From DASRAJ01 sp039920305 (GTDB lineage Bacteria > Bacteroidota > Bacteroidia > Chitinophagales > UBA10324), in contig JBDSEA010000147.1 in the NCBI GenBank assembly GCA_039920305.1, positions 1 through 21,281 of the forward strand: a stretch of DNA of 21,281 bases, given 5' to 3'. Within the stretch, counting starts at the first letter, position 1. Every line of letters starts with the position of its first letter. A model generated the notes under the pieces. The model saw only the letters and a list, made by a program, of their open reading frames with translations. It did no database searches and was not told the origin of the DNA. The translations under genes and the position numbers were made by a program. This document shows positions 1 through 6,250 of the stretch, piece by piece.

Positions 1-1119
1 CTCCTGCACAAAATTAATTTTCGGTTTATGATCAATCCAGTATTCAATCTTTCGGAGAAGCTCATCCCCTGTAAGATCATTAACAGATTCACCTAGGCCG
101 AGTTGTTTCACCTGCTGCATGTTCCATTCCTGCTCAAACATGCTGGTGATTCCAAGAACCGGAACACCATGTGCCAGCGCCTGATAAATTGTACCATTAC
201 CGCCATGGCAGATCATTACTTTTGCAAAAGGTAAAATAGAATGATGGTTCAGAAATATTTTACCGGTGATGTGTGGGCCTTTTAATATTTTGAATTCATC
301 ACCGGAAGTAATGATATTAAAACCATAAAATTTATCTGAACAAAGCAATTGTAAAGACTCCCAGTTTCCGGAACTGCCCAGTGAAACAAGTATAACAGGC
401 TTACCGGAGTCGGGATACGAAACCATTTCGGTTTGATTTTCATCTGATTGATAAAACAAAGGGCCAAGAACACAATAATGCTCCGGAAGTTTATTTTGCG
501 GAAAAAACTCTGGTAAATCGCAGATAAATGTGAAGTCGCCGGTAAGCTCATCCAGATAATTCTTTTTGGATTGAAGTCCGGATTCCCTTCTTATGATGTT
601 AAAAGGACGATGCACTTTTTTGAATGCGAGATTTTCCATGAATGCTGTAATACGGTCGAAAAAAGGTTCAGGAACTTTTTCTGCATAACGATTGGCGGGA
701 TGCATTCGTGGTATTTTTCTTGTCAGCCTGTAATACTGTGACATATAGCCGTTAATAAGCGCAATCATTTTCACATTGCATTTTTCGGCAGCCATCTTTA
801 AAGTGAAAGCTGCATCGCCGGTCACCAGCTGCGGCTTAAGTCTTGAGATGCAATCAACCTGGCTTAGAAAAATTTTCTTCAGACTGACCTCGTTAATCCA
901 TTGGAAAGAAAATTTTTTTGAATCATTCAACACAATTTGTGAATCGAAATTCTCACAATTAAAGCTCCCGTAGCCTGCTTTCCTTATGAGATGATCGAAT
1001 TTTGCATCGTAACTGAATTGGATTTCAAATTCATTGCGAATTGAGTTTGCAACTATAACGCACCGGGAATAATGCGAAAGCAGCGGAAAAGGAAAAAACA
1101 AAATGAGTGGCTTACTCAT
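1..1119 (-). CDS. GT1-family glycosyltransferase, probable carotenoid (zeaxanthin) glycosyltransferase, 3'-truncated by window edge
   Basis: My own translation of the minus strand gives an uninterrupted frame of 373 residues, from ATG at 1119 to the left window edge, with no stop reached. The C-terminal half carries the nucleotide-sugar binding signature of UDP-glycosyltransferases (GT1): HGGNGTIYQALAHGVP at residues 305-320, followed by EQEWN at 329-333, which stands where many family members have DQ..N. An upstream VILVSLGSSG stretch fits the start of the second Rossmann-like domain. GT1 enzymes are usually 400-450 residues, so about 30-80 residues should be missing. The start overlaps the stop of the lycopene cyclase gene by 8 bp, which implies translational coupling and the same operon. 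Being last after crtZ, it most likely adds a sugar to zeaxanthin or a related xanthophyll (a CrtX-like role). That substrate is inferred from context only; another macrolide/sterol-type GT1 activity is possible. Confidence 0.85.
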   Translation of the reverse strand, partial: MSKPLILFFPFPLLSHYSRCVIVANSIRNEFEIQFSYDAKFDHLIRKAGYGSFNCENFDSQIVLNDSKKFSFQWINEVSLKKIFLSQVDCISRLKPQLVTGDAAFTLKMAAEKCNVKMIALINGYMSQYYRLTRKIPRMHPANRYAEKVPEPFFDRITAFMENLAFKKVHRPFNIIRRESGLQSKKNYLDELTGDFTFICDLPEFFPQNKLPEHYCVLGPLFYQSDENQTEMVSYPDSGKPVILVSLGSSGNWESLQLLCSDKFYGFNIITSGDEFKILKGPHITGKIFLNHHSILPFAKVMICHGGNGTIYQALAHGVPVLGITSMFEQEWNMQQVKQLGLGESVNDLTGDELLRKIEYWIDHKPKINFVQE

Positions 1120-1798
1120 GAGCCGGATAATTTTTCTGCAGAAATTCCATTCCAGCCACATTCATTAGCATCATTAGCATTCCGAAGAAAAAATCCTCAA
1201 GAGGAATTGTAAAGAATCGTATGCCGGTTATTTCATTCGAATTGTAAATCACAACAGGTTCATCCAGTCCGGTTCCTGTAAGCAGCCCATTGACAAATAA
1301 AAAAGGAATAACCATGATCAGGCAGGTTAAAAAAAAAACAGCGAGATATTTTTCTTTTGCAGTAAGAAGAAGAATTGCAGTAAGAAGAAGGAAAGTGATA
1401 AAGGGGTAAAGCTGGTTGATCCATAGAAACATTCCGGCAATTAAGAAAAAAATCAGTGTGTACGCAATAATACCTGACGGCCAGCTGGAAGTAACGCGGG
1501 GCAAAAGGAAACTGAAGCAATGATAGCTGAAGGTGCATGCATAAGGAATACAGAAAAAGAAAAGTATTTCTTCTATGGGCAGGTTGAAAATTTTAATACC
1601 CGATATATAGCGCTCATTGAATCCCCAAACACCCCAATAAACAAAGAGGGAATCCCAGCAGCAAAAAAAAAGGGCAACAACAGTCAGAGCGGGTAAGAAC
1701 CATTTCCATCTTTTATGAAACCGGATACGGGAATGAAAAGTAAAAAGAAAGGGAATGATGAAGGATGCCGCATCAATAACAAGATAAGTATACTTCAT
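1112..1798 (-). CDS. crtYcd: Lycopene cyclase, fused heterodimeric CrtYcd type (integral membrane)
   Basis: This 228-residue, very hydrophobic protein has about six to seven predicted membrane helices. It is built of two homologous halves, each ending in the cyclase signature: PIEE at residues 74-77 (NLPIEEILFF) and PLED at 199-202 (TIPLEDFFFG). This is the arrangement of the CrtYc/CrtYd subunits of actinobacterial heterodimeric cyclases fused into one chain, as in fungal/archaeal and many Bacteroidota cyclases (TIGR03462-type domain). It should close the ends of lycopene to give beta-carotene in the inner membrane. The gene starts inside the crtZ stop codon (ATGA, 4-bp overlap) and overlaps the next gene by 8 bp. 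The coding strand contains T9 and T10 homopolymers (plus-strand A runs at 1663-1671 and 1329-1338) and an 18-bp tandem duplication near 1357-1391 (LLLTAILLLTA). Whether one or both lycopene ends are cyclised cannot be read from sequence. Confidence 0.9.
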   Translation of the reverse strand: MKYTYLVIDAASFIIPFLFTFHSRIRFHKRWKWFLPALTVVALFFCCWDSLFVYWGVWGFNERYISGIKIFNLPIEEILFFFCIPYACTFSYHCFSFLLPRVTSSWPSGIIAYTLIFFLIAGMFLWINQLYPFITFLLLTAILLLTAKEKYLAVFFLTCLIMVIPFLFVNGLLTGTGLDEPVVIYNSNEITGIRFFTIPLEDFFFGMLMMLMNVAGMEFLQKNYPAHE

Positions 1799-2256
1799 CT
1801 CTTCTGCTTTAATGCTTCCTTAAAATATTTCCACGGAACCAGCAGCATACCGAAGCATTCACCATCAAACCGATCCAGGTGCTTATGATGCATTTTGTGA
1901 GCCTTGCGGATAGCCCTTAAATAAAAATTGTCAGCTTTCTTCAAAAAATTTATTCGCTGATGAATAAATACATCGTGAACCATAAAATAGGTGGCGCCAT
2001 ATAGTGTAATGCCAATGCCAGGCCACAGGCAGATGGAGTTTATACCTGAAGCAGTACCAAAAAAAATCATAATGATACCAGGAATAGCAAAAAACAAAAA
2101 AAATAAATCATTCTTTTCCAAAATGACATCCTGATTCTTTTGATGATGATCCTTGTGTAAAATCCAAAGTAATCCATGCATGATATAGCGGTGTGATAAC
2201 CAGGCGACTGCTTCCATTGATAAAAATGATATTACAATCAAGAATATTGGAACCAT
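1795..2256 (-). CDS. crtZ: Beta-carotene hydroxylase CrtZ
   Basis: This 153-residue membrane di-iron hydroxylase belongs to the fatty acid hydroxylase superfamily. It adds the 3 and 3' hydroxyls to beta-carotene to give zeaxanthin. All histidine clusters of the family are present: HX4H at H22/H27 (HRYIMH), HX2HH at H34/H37/H38 (HKDHH), HX4H at H94/H99 (HDVFIH) and HX2HH at H120/H123/H124 (HKMHH). Hydrophobic segments at about 1-20, 50-68 and 76-92 separate the clusters. The length fits the bacterial CrtZ family (about 150-180). The start lies 3 bp after the stop of the upstream small exported protein gene, and the stop overlaps the crtYcd start by 4 bp. The order hydroxylase before cyclase is unremarkable within one polycistron. 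Confidence 0.93.
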   Translation of the reverse strand: MVPIFLIVISFLSMEAVAWLSHRYIMHGLLWILHKDHHQKNQDVILEKNDLFFLFFAIPGIIMIFFGTASGINSICLWPGIGITLYGATYFMVHDVFIHQRINFLKKADNFYLRAIRKAHKMHHKHLDRFDGECFGMLLVPWKYFKEALKQKR

Positions 2257-2259
2257 ATC

Positions 2260-2769
2260 TTAACGTAGTGTTTTAAAGAATTCTTTTTCGTTTTCGCTGC
2301 AGCAGCCGCAATTCAACATATATTTTCTGATCATAGAATTTAATTCTGCATCAGTATTGTGAACCCTGAGTTGCTGAATAAGCCGTTGCATGTCCTCTGG
2401 AATTTGATTGCGGTAGTTCAAAAAAACAGGCGCATTCGTTTGTACAGTAATGCGGAGATATCTCAATTCAATATTATCAGGTGCCGATAAAATTGCATTA
2501 TCAAGATCAGATTTTCCTTTGTAAAAATAGGTGAGTTTGTTAACGGGATTGAAAGAATGATAACACTTCATGATCTCTGCCATGGCTTTGTATCCGAGCA
2601 ATACCGGCATGGTACTATCTGAATTCTTAACAAGATCGTAAAGTTTGTCAGCATCCCTGGAATTTTGAGATGCGTGATAGTACATTAAGCGTAGAGACGG
2701 GGCATTCATGTTTTGTGCAGATAAAATTTGATGAGAAAATATAAGGATTAATGAGATCAGGTTCTTCAT
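2260..2769 (-). CDS. Small exported protein of unknown function embedded in the carotenoid operon
   Basis: I do not recognise an enzymatic family for this 169-residue protein. It begins with a plausible Sec signal peptide (MKNLISLILIFSHQILSA, cleavage near residue 18 before QN), so it should act outside the cytoplasmic membrane. The middle (about 55-110) has amphipathic helices in a TPR-like pattern, with GYKAMAEIMKCYHSFNP, then a KGKSDLDNAI segment and a PDNIELRYLR segment. The C-terminus carries a cysteine-rich CGCC motif (C154, C156, C157) followed by a charged tail. The gene starts inside the crtB stop (4-bp overlap) and ends 3 bp before crtZ, so it is firmly part of the carotenoid operon. 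A role in carotenoid delivery, retention or enzyme scaffolding at the membrane is conceivable but is inference only; no catalytic motif is visible. Confidence 0.8.
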   Translation of the reverse strand: MKNLISLILIFSHQILSAQNMNAPSLRLMYYHASQNSRDADKLYDLVKNSDSTMPVLLGYKAMAEIMKCYHSFNPVNKLTYFYKGKSDLDNAILSAPDNIELRYLRITVQTNAPVFLNYRNQIPEDMQRLIQQLRVHNTDAELNSMIRKYMLNCGCCSENEKEFFKTLR

Positions 2770-3602
2770 ATCAGGTTTAAGTGATGCTGCAGGCAGGAGT
2801 GGATCATGAGCCTGAATTTTTTGTCATTGCCCACCCTTACCCTTTCCTCTTTTATTCTATTAGCGCTTAGCCTGCTGATCTTTGAAAGCAATGCCTTGTA
2901 ATAGCGATAGGCAATATAGACCCCGAGTCTTGAGGAAGGTGGCAGCAGTTTAATACCATCCAGGGCTTCGCTGAAATCATTCCTGATTTCATTTTCTATC
3001 GCCGCTTTGTCTTTCTCACTAAAGGAATTAAAATTGATTTGAGGGAAGTACATCCTGTTCAGTACCTTGTAATCATCCTGCATATCCCGCAGGAAATTCA
3101 CCTTCTGAAAAGCCGCACCCAGTTTCATCGCCATAGGTTTCAGATGCTGATACAGCTCATCATTGTTTTCAGTGAACACGCGCAGGCACATCAACCCAAC
3201 TACTTCTGCAGAGCCGAGTATGTATTGATCGAAATCATATCGGGAATAGTCATGTTGCTTTAAGTCCATTTCCATGCTGTTTAGAAATGTCTCAATCAGA
3301 TCATTGTCTATTTTATAGGTGTGCACGCTCTTTTGAAATAAATTGAGTACAGGATTCAGGCTGATCTTGCTGGCTATGGCATGAGCAGTATCGTTGCGGA
3401 ATCTTTCAAGCAAAACTTTTTTATCATAGCCTTCGAATGAATCCACAATTTCATCGGCTAACCTGACAAATGCATATACCGAATACAAAGGCCGATGCAA
3501 CCGCTTATCCAGAAAAAAAATTCCGGCAGCAAAGCTGGTGCTGTAAGTTTTGGTAATCAGTTTACTGCAGCTGTAGGATATCCCGTCAAACATTTCTTTC
3601 AT
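2766..3602 (-). CDS. crtB: Phytoene synthase CrtB
   Basis: This 278-residue trans-isoprenyl diphosphate synthase (squalene/phytoene synthase family) condenses two GGPP to phytoene, the first committed step of carotenoid synthesis. Both Mg-diphosphate binding aspartate-rich motifs are present: RLADEIVD with D50/D54, and RDMQDD with D173/D176/D177. The Y-S-T-S-F element (residues 20-24) sits at the usual N-terminal position and PLYSVYAFVR precedes the first motif. Length is normal for bacterial CrtB (about 280-310). The start is 8 bp downstream of the crtI stop, and the stop overlaps the next gene by 4 bp. A squalene-type enzyme is possible by fold but unlikely, given neighbours CrtI, CrtYcd and CrtZ. 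Confidence 0.95.
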   Translation of the reverse strand: MKEMFDGISYSCSKLITKTYSTSFAAGIFFLDKRLHRPLYSVYAFVRLADEIVDSFEGYDKKVLLERFRNDTAHAIASKISLNPVLNLFQKSVHTYKIDNDLIETFLNSMEMDLKQHDYSRYDFDQYILGSAEVVGLMCLRVFTENNDELYQHLKPMAMKLGAAFQKVNFLRDMQDDYKVLNRMYFPQINFNSFSEKDKAAIENEIRNDFSEALDGIKLLPPSSRLGVYIAYRYYKALLSKISRLSANRIKEERVRVGNDKKFRLMIHSCLQHHLNLI

Positions 3603-3610
3603 AGTATAAA

Positions 3611-5089
3611 TCAGTTTAAATATTTTATCACCTCTGCGGCTGCAATTTGCCCGCTGATGATGGAAGGCGGTACGCCCGGGCCGGGAACAGTAAGCTGGCC
3701 GGCATAAAAAAGATTCTTCAATTTACGGTTTTGCATCTTTGGCTTGAGGAATGCAGTTTGTAAAAACGTATTTGCCAGGCCGTAAGCATTTCCCTTGAAC
3801 GCGTGATAATCCGCTTTAAATTCATTAAGGGAATAGCTTTTTTGCACTTCGATATCATTCCGGAAATCATTGCCAGTAATATTTTCAAGGCGCTTCATAA
3901 CCAGATCGAAATAATATGACCGGGTTTCCTCATCATCATTTAACCCTGAAGCAATAGGGATCAGGATAAAAAGATTTTCCTTTCCTTCCGGCGCAACAAC
4001 AGGATCAGTTTGCGAAGGGCATGAAACATAAAAAAGCGGAGCGGTTGGGTAAGCTGATTTCACATATATCTCCTTCGCATGAGTTGAAAAATCAGTATCA
4101 AAAAACAGATTGTGATGAAGGAGATTCTTCAGCTTTCGATTTACTCCCACAAAGAAAATGAGAGCAGAAGGTGACATCTTTCTTGAATTCCAGTATTTCG
4201 GTGAGTACATGCGGAATTCTTCCGGTAGCAATGTTTGCTCAATATGATGATAATCAGCAGAAGCTATTATTGCATCTGCCCTGTGATATTCACCTTTTAC
4301 TGATAATCCTTTTACTTTCCCCTTTCGGCAATCAATGCTATTAACTTCACTGTTACAGCGAATTTTAACGCCGTTTGAAATCGCAAGATCCGTCATAGCT
4401 TCAATTGTTTTATACATTCCTCCCATAGGATACCAGGTGCCCAGTGAAAGGCCTGCATAATTCATCAGGCTGTACAATGCAGGTGTCTGTACGGGCAGCG
4501 CACCAAGAAATAAAACGGGAAATTCCATAAGCGCTATCAGCCTCGGGTGCCGGAAAAATCTCCGAACGTGTTTATGAAAAGAGGAAAAAAGCTGCAACTG
4601 CCATGTATTTCTTTTTCCGGCAAGCTCAATGTATTCCTTCCATGAAAGGGATGGCTTGAAAACCAGTTTGTCACTGATGGCAATACGGTACTTTTCTCCC
4701 GCCTCGCTCAAAAATTCCTTGAGCTTGTTTCCTGCACCCTCCTCCGTTTTTTCAAACAGCTCACAGATCATTTTGACAGATGATGGCACATGCATGCAAT
4801 CACCTTCAGAGTAATGGATTGCGAATGACGGGGACAATCGTTTCAGATCATAAAAATCCTTAGCACATTTGCCGAAGCGACCATAGAATGACTCGAACAC
4901 ATCTGGCATCCAGTACCAGCTTGGCCCCATGTCGAAGGTGAATCCCTGATCGCTAAACGATCGTGCCCTGCCACCTGCCTGATTATTTTTTTCAAAAACA
5001 GTGACATCATATCCTGCGGCACTCAGGATAGCTGAAGCGGCTAACCCTGAATAACCTGCCCCGATGATTGCTACTTTTTTAACCAGCAT
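3611..5089 (-). CDS. crtI: Phytoene desaturase CrtI
   Basis: This 492-residue FAD-dependent CrtI-type desaturase converts phytoene to lycopene through successive desaturations and works at the membrane surface. The N-terminal dinucleotide-binding fold is complete: VAIIGAGYSGLAAS with G10/G12/G15, an acidic residue ending the second strand (VFEK), then the GGRARSF signature and a GPSWYWMPDVF segment typical of CrtI. The C-terminus has the FAD-closing motif (NLFYAGQLTVPGPGVPPSII, then a G-rich helix). The length matches the family (about 490-510). The ATG lies within the end of the upstream regulator gene (11-bp overlap), so translation is probably coupled to the regulator. CrtI-like proteins also include CrtD/CrtN/CrtO-type activities, but immediate adjacency to crtB makes phytoene desaturase by far the most likely. 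Confidence 0.95.
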   Translation of the reverse strand: MLVKKVAIIGAGYSGLAASAILSAAGYDVTVFEKNNQAGGRARSFSDQGFTFDMGPSWYWMPDVFESFYGRFGKCAKDFYDLKRLSPSFAIHYSEGDCMHVPSSVKMICELFEKTEEGAGNKLKEFLSEAGEKYRIAISDKLVFKPSLSWKEYIELAGKRNTWQLQLFSSFHKHVRRFFRHPRLIALMEFPVLFLGALPVQTPALYSLMNYAGLSLGTWYPMGGMYKTIEAMTDLAISNGVKIRCNSEVNSIDCRKGKVKGLSVKGEYHRADAIIASADYHHIEQTLLPEEFRMYSPKYWNSRKMSPSALIFFVGVNRKLKNLLHHNLFFDTDFSTHAKEIYVKSAYPTAPLFYVSCPSQTDPVVAPEGKENLFILIPIASGLNDDEETRSYYFDLVMKRLENITGNDFRNDIEVQKSYSLNEFKADYHAFKGNAYGLANTFLQTAFLKPKMQNRKLKNLFYAGQLTVPGPGVPPSIISGQIAAAEVIKYLN

Positions 5090-6014
5090 GGAGTTTTTTG
5101 ATTTTTTGTTTAACAGGTTTTTGGGTGTCTTTAATTAAATACTTTTCAAATTCTACGATTGAATCAATACATTTTATCATGGGCGAAAGCCTGAGATCAC
5201 TCACGTAACCGGGATTGCCTCCGATTAGAATAGTTTTTGAAAAAGAAATTCTTTTCACCTTCGAGAGGTACTCTGCGAAAAACTCGTGGGGCTGTTTTGT
5301 AATAAAGAATGTTAACAGGTGCGAGGGGTTGGTGGAAGTAATTACTTCCACCAGATTTATTAACGGTACACGGGAACCCAGATAAATGGTTTTAAAGCCA
5401 TGTGAGCGCAATACATAATTTGAGAACAGCAAAGGAATACTATGGTCTTCCTCCTCGTGAAGAAAAAGCAGGTATTTTCCCTTTTTCTCATTGGGGCAAC
5501 CAAGCTCATTTGTGGCAACCATCAATTTTTTTTCTATCAGACAGGAGAGAAAATGTTCTTGTGCCGGATTCATCTGATCAACACTCCACATTAATCCAAC
5601 ACTTTTAAGTAGCGGATAAATCACTCGCGTCATGGTAATATGCAAATTGAGATGCTTCACACATTTTATCCAGTTTTTTTCAAATTCGTTTTCATCATAC
5701 TGCAGGGCCGCAGCCTGCATGAAATGCATGTAGGTTTTATAAACAACAGGCTCATGATCTGTTTTGCCGAGGAGCCTGACTATTTCCAGATGGATCTGCT
5801 GCTCACTTAATTTACTGATTACCGAGATTTTAATTCCGCTCTGTGAAAGAACACTTATGTTCAATATCCTCTTCAAGTCATCATTGGAATAGTAGCGGAT
5901 GTTTGTATTTGTTCTCAGGGGTTTTAATATTCCATACCTCTTCTCCCATATCCTTATGGTATGGGATTTAATTCCTGAAAGTTTTTCAAGGTCGTATATG
6001 GAATAACGTGTCAC
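5079..6014 (-). CDS. CarH/LitR-like MerR-family regulator with cobalamin-binding domain
   Basis: This 311-residue regulator has three regions. An N-terminal MerR winged helix (about 3-72) carries the HTIRIWEKRYGILKP wing motif. A four-helix-bundle B12-binding region (about 85-170) holds the diagnostic W-x9-EH motif (W143, E153, H154). A Rossmann-like B12 domain (about 178-295) has ExHxxP at E189/H191/P194 in place of ExHxxG, and a GG at 265-266. In CarH these Trp/Glu/His residues cap and ligate adenosylcobalamin, and light breaks the tetramer to derepress carotenogenesis. The residue after the Trp, which in Thermus CarH is the His132 that binds cobalt after photolysis, is Ser144 here. The start is GTG at 6014, because an in-frame TAA lies two codons upstream and the MerR domain begins at residue 4. 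The gene is first in the carotenoid operon and overlaps crtI by 11 bp, so autoregulation is likely. Light sensing is inferred from the family. Confidence 0.88.
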   Translation of the reverse strand: MTRYSIYDLEKLSGIKSHTIRIWEKRYGILKPLRTNTNIRYYSNDDLKRILNISVLSQSGIKISVISKLSEQQIHLEIVRLLGKTDHEPVVYKTYMHFMQAAALQYDENEFEKNWIKCVKHLNLHITMTRVIYPLLKSVGLMWSVDQMNPAQEHFLSCLIEKKLMVATNELGCPNEKKGKYLLFLHEEEDHSIPLLFSNYVLRSHGFKTIYLGSRVPLINLVEVITSTNPSHLLTFFITKQPHEFFAEYLSKVKRISFSKTILIGGNPGYVSDLRLSPMIKCIDSIVEFEKYLIKDTQKPVKQKIKKLHAG

Positions 6015-6042
6015 TGTTTAATATTTTATCAAAAACATTAAA

Positions 6043-6074
6043 CAAAAGTAATCCAGTAAAAGTTATCCTCCAAA
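6043..6074 (-). promoter_or_regulatory. Promoter of the regulator-carotenoid operon (Bacteroidota -33/-7 type)
   Basis: Read on the minus strand, TTTG (6074-6071) is followed after exactly 20 bp by TACTTTTG (6050-6043). This fits the Bacteroidota consensus TTTG-N17-23-TAnnTTTG at every defined base. Transcription would start near 6036, giving a leader of about 22 nt before the GTG at 6014. It is the best promoter match in the window and the only one needed for the whole carotenoid operon. Confidence 0.7.
6044..6068. repeat. Tandem AAAAGTWATCC repeats overlapping the carotenoid promoter; candidate operator
   Basis: On the plus strand AAAAGTAATCC (6044-6054) and AAAAGTTATCC (6058-6068) form two direct repeats with a 14-bp period. 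The first contains most of the -7 element and the second lies in the -33/-7 spacer. MerR-family proteins characteristically bind in that spacer, and CarH tetramers bind tandem direct repeats. The repeats are directly visible; binding by the adjacent regulator is inferred. Confidence 0.55.
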
Positions 6075-6177
6075 TGCTAAGAATATTTTTTTGGGGAAAA
6101 AAGGAAGAAATCAAGGCTGAAGTGTGGAGGCACAATAAAACAGAGGCTCATCACCTGCTTGCATCATAAAAAGGGCA

Positions 6178-6198
6178 AGTAAAAGTTATCCTGCAAAT
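6178..6198. repeat. Distal copy of the operator-like repeat
   Basis: A 21-bp segment matches 6055-6075 at 20 of 21 positions, including a third exact AAAAGTTATCC core at 6181-6191. It lies 123 bp upstream of the promoter-embedded copy. It has the -33-like TTTG but no TAnnTTTG at the proper spacing, so it looks like an upstream binding site rather than a second promoter. It sits between the ATPase stop and the regulator promoter and does not overlap coding sequence. Confidence 0.55.
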
Positions 6199-6218
6199 AC
6201 CAGATATTTTCCGGGAAC

Positions 6219-6236
6219 CGGTTAAGATCTAAACCG
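6219..6236. other. Imperfect 18-bp palindrome downstream of the AAA+ ATPase gene
   Basis: CGGTTAAGATCTAAACCG is self-complementary at 16 of 18 positions and lies 15 bp past the ATPase stop. No T-run follows on the minus strand, so a classical terminator is doubtful. It could be a weak terminator stem or a protein site upstream of the carotenoid promoter. The rest of 6075-6250 shows nothing else I can name. Confidence 0.3.
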
Positions 6237-6250
6237 TGAGTTTATTGATA

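Noticed and set aside
282..551. 89-residue minus-strand frame inside the left-edge gene
   Set aside because: It lies in a different frame from the GT1 glycosyltransferase, whose frame is open from 1119 to the edge and carries the HGG donor motif. The short frame has no recognisable content.
6166..6198. Second promoter at the distal operator-like repeat
   Set aside because: TTTG is present, but the position 20 bp downstream reads CTTTTTAT, which does not fit TAnnTTTG.
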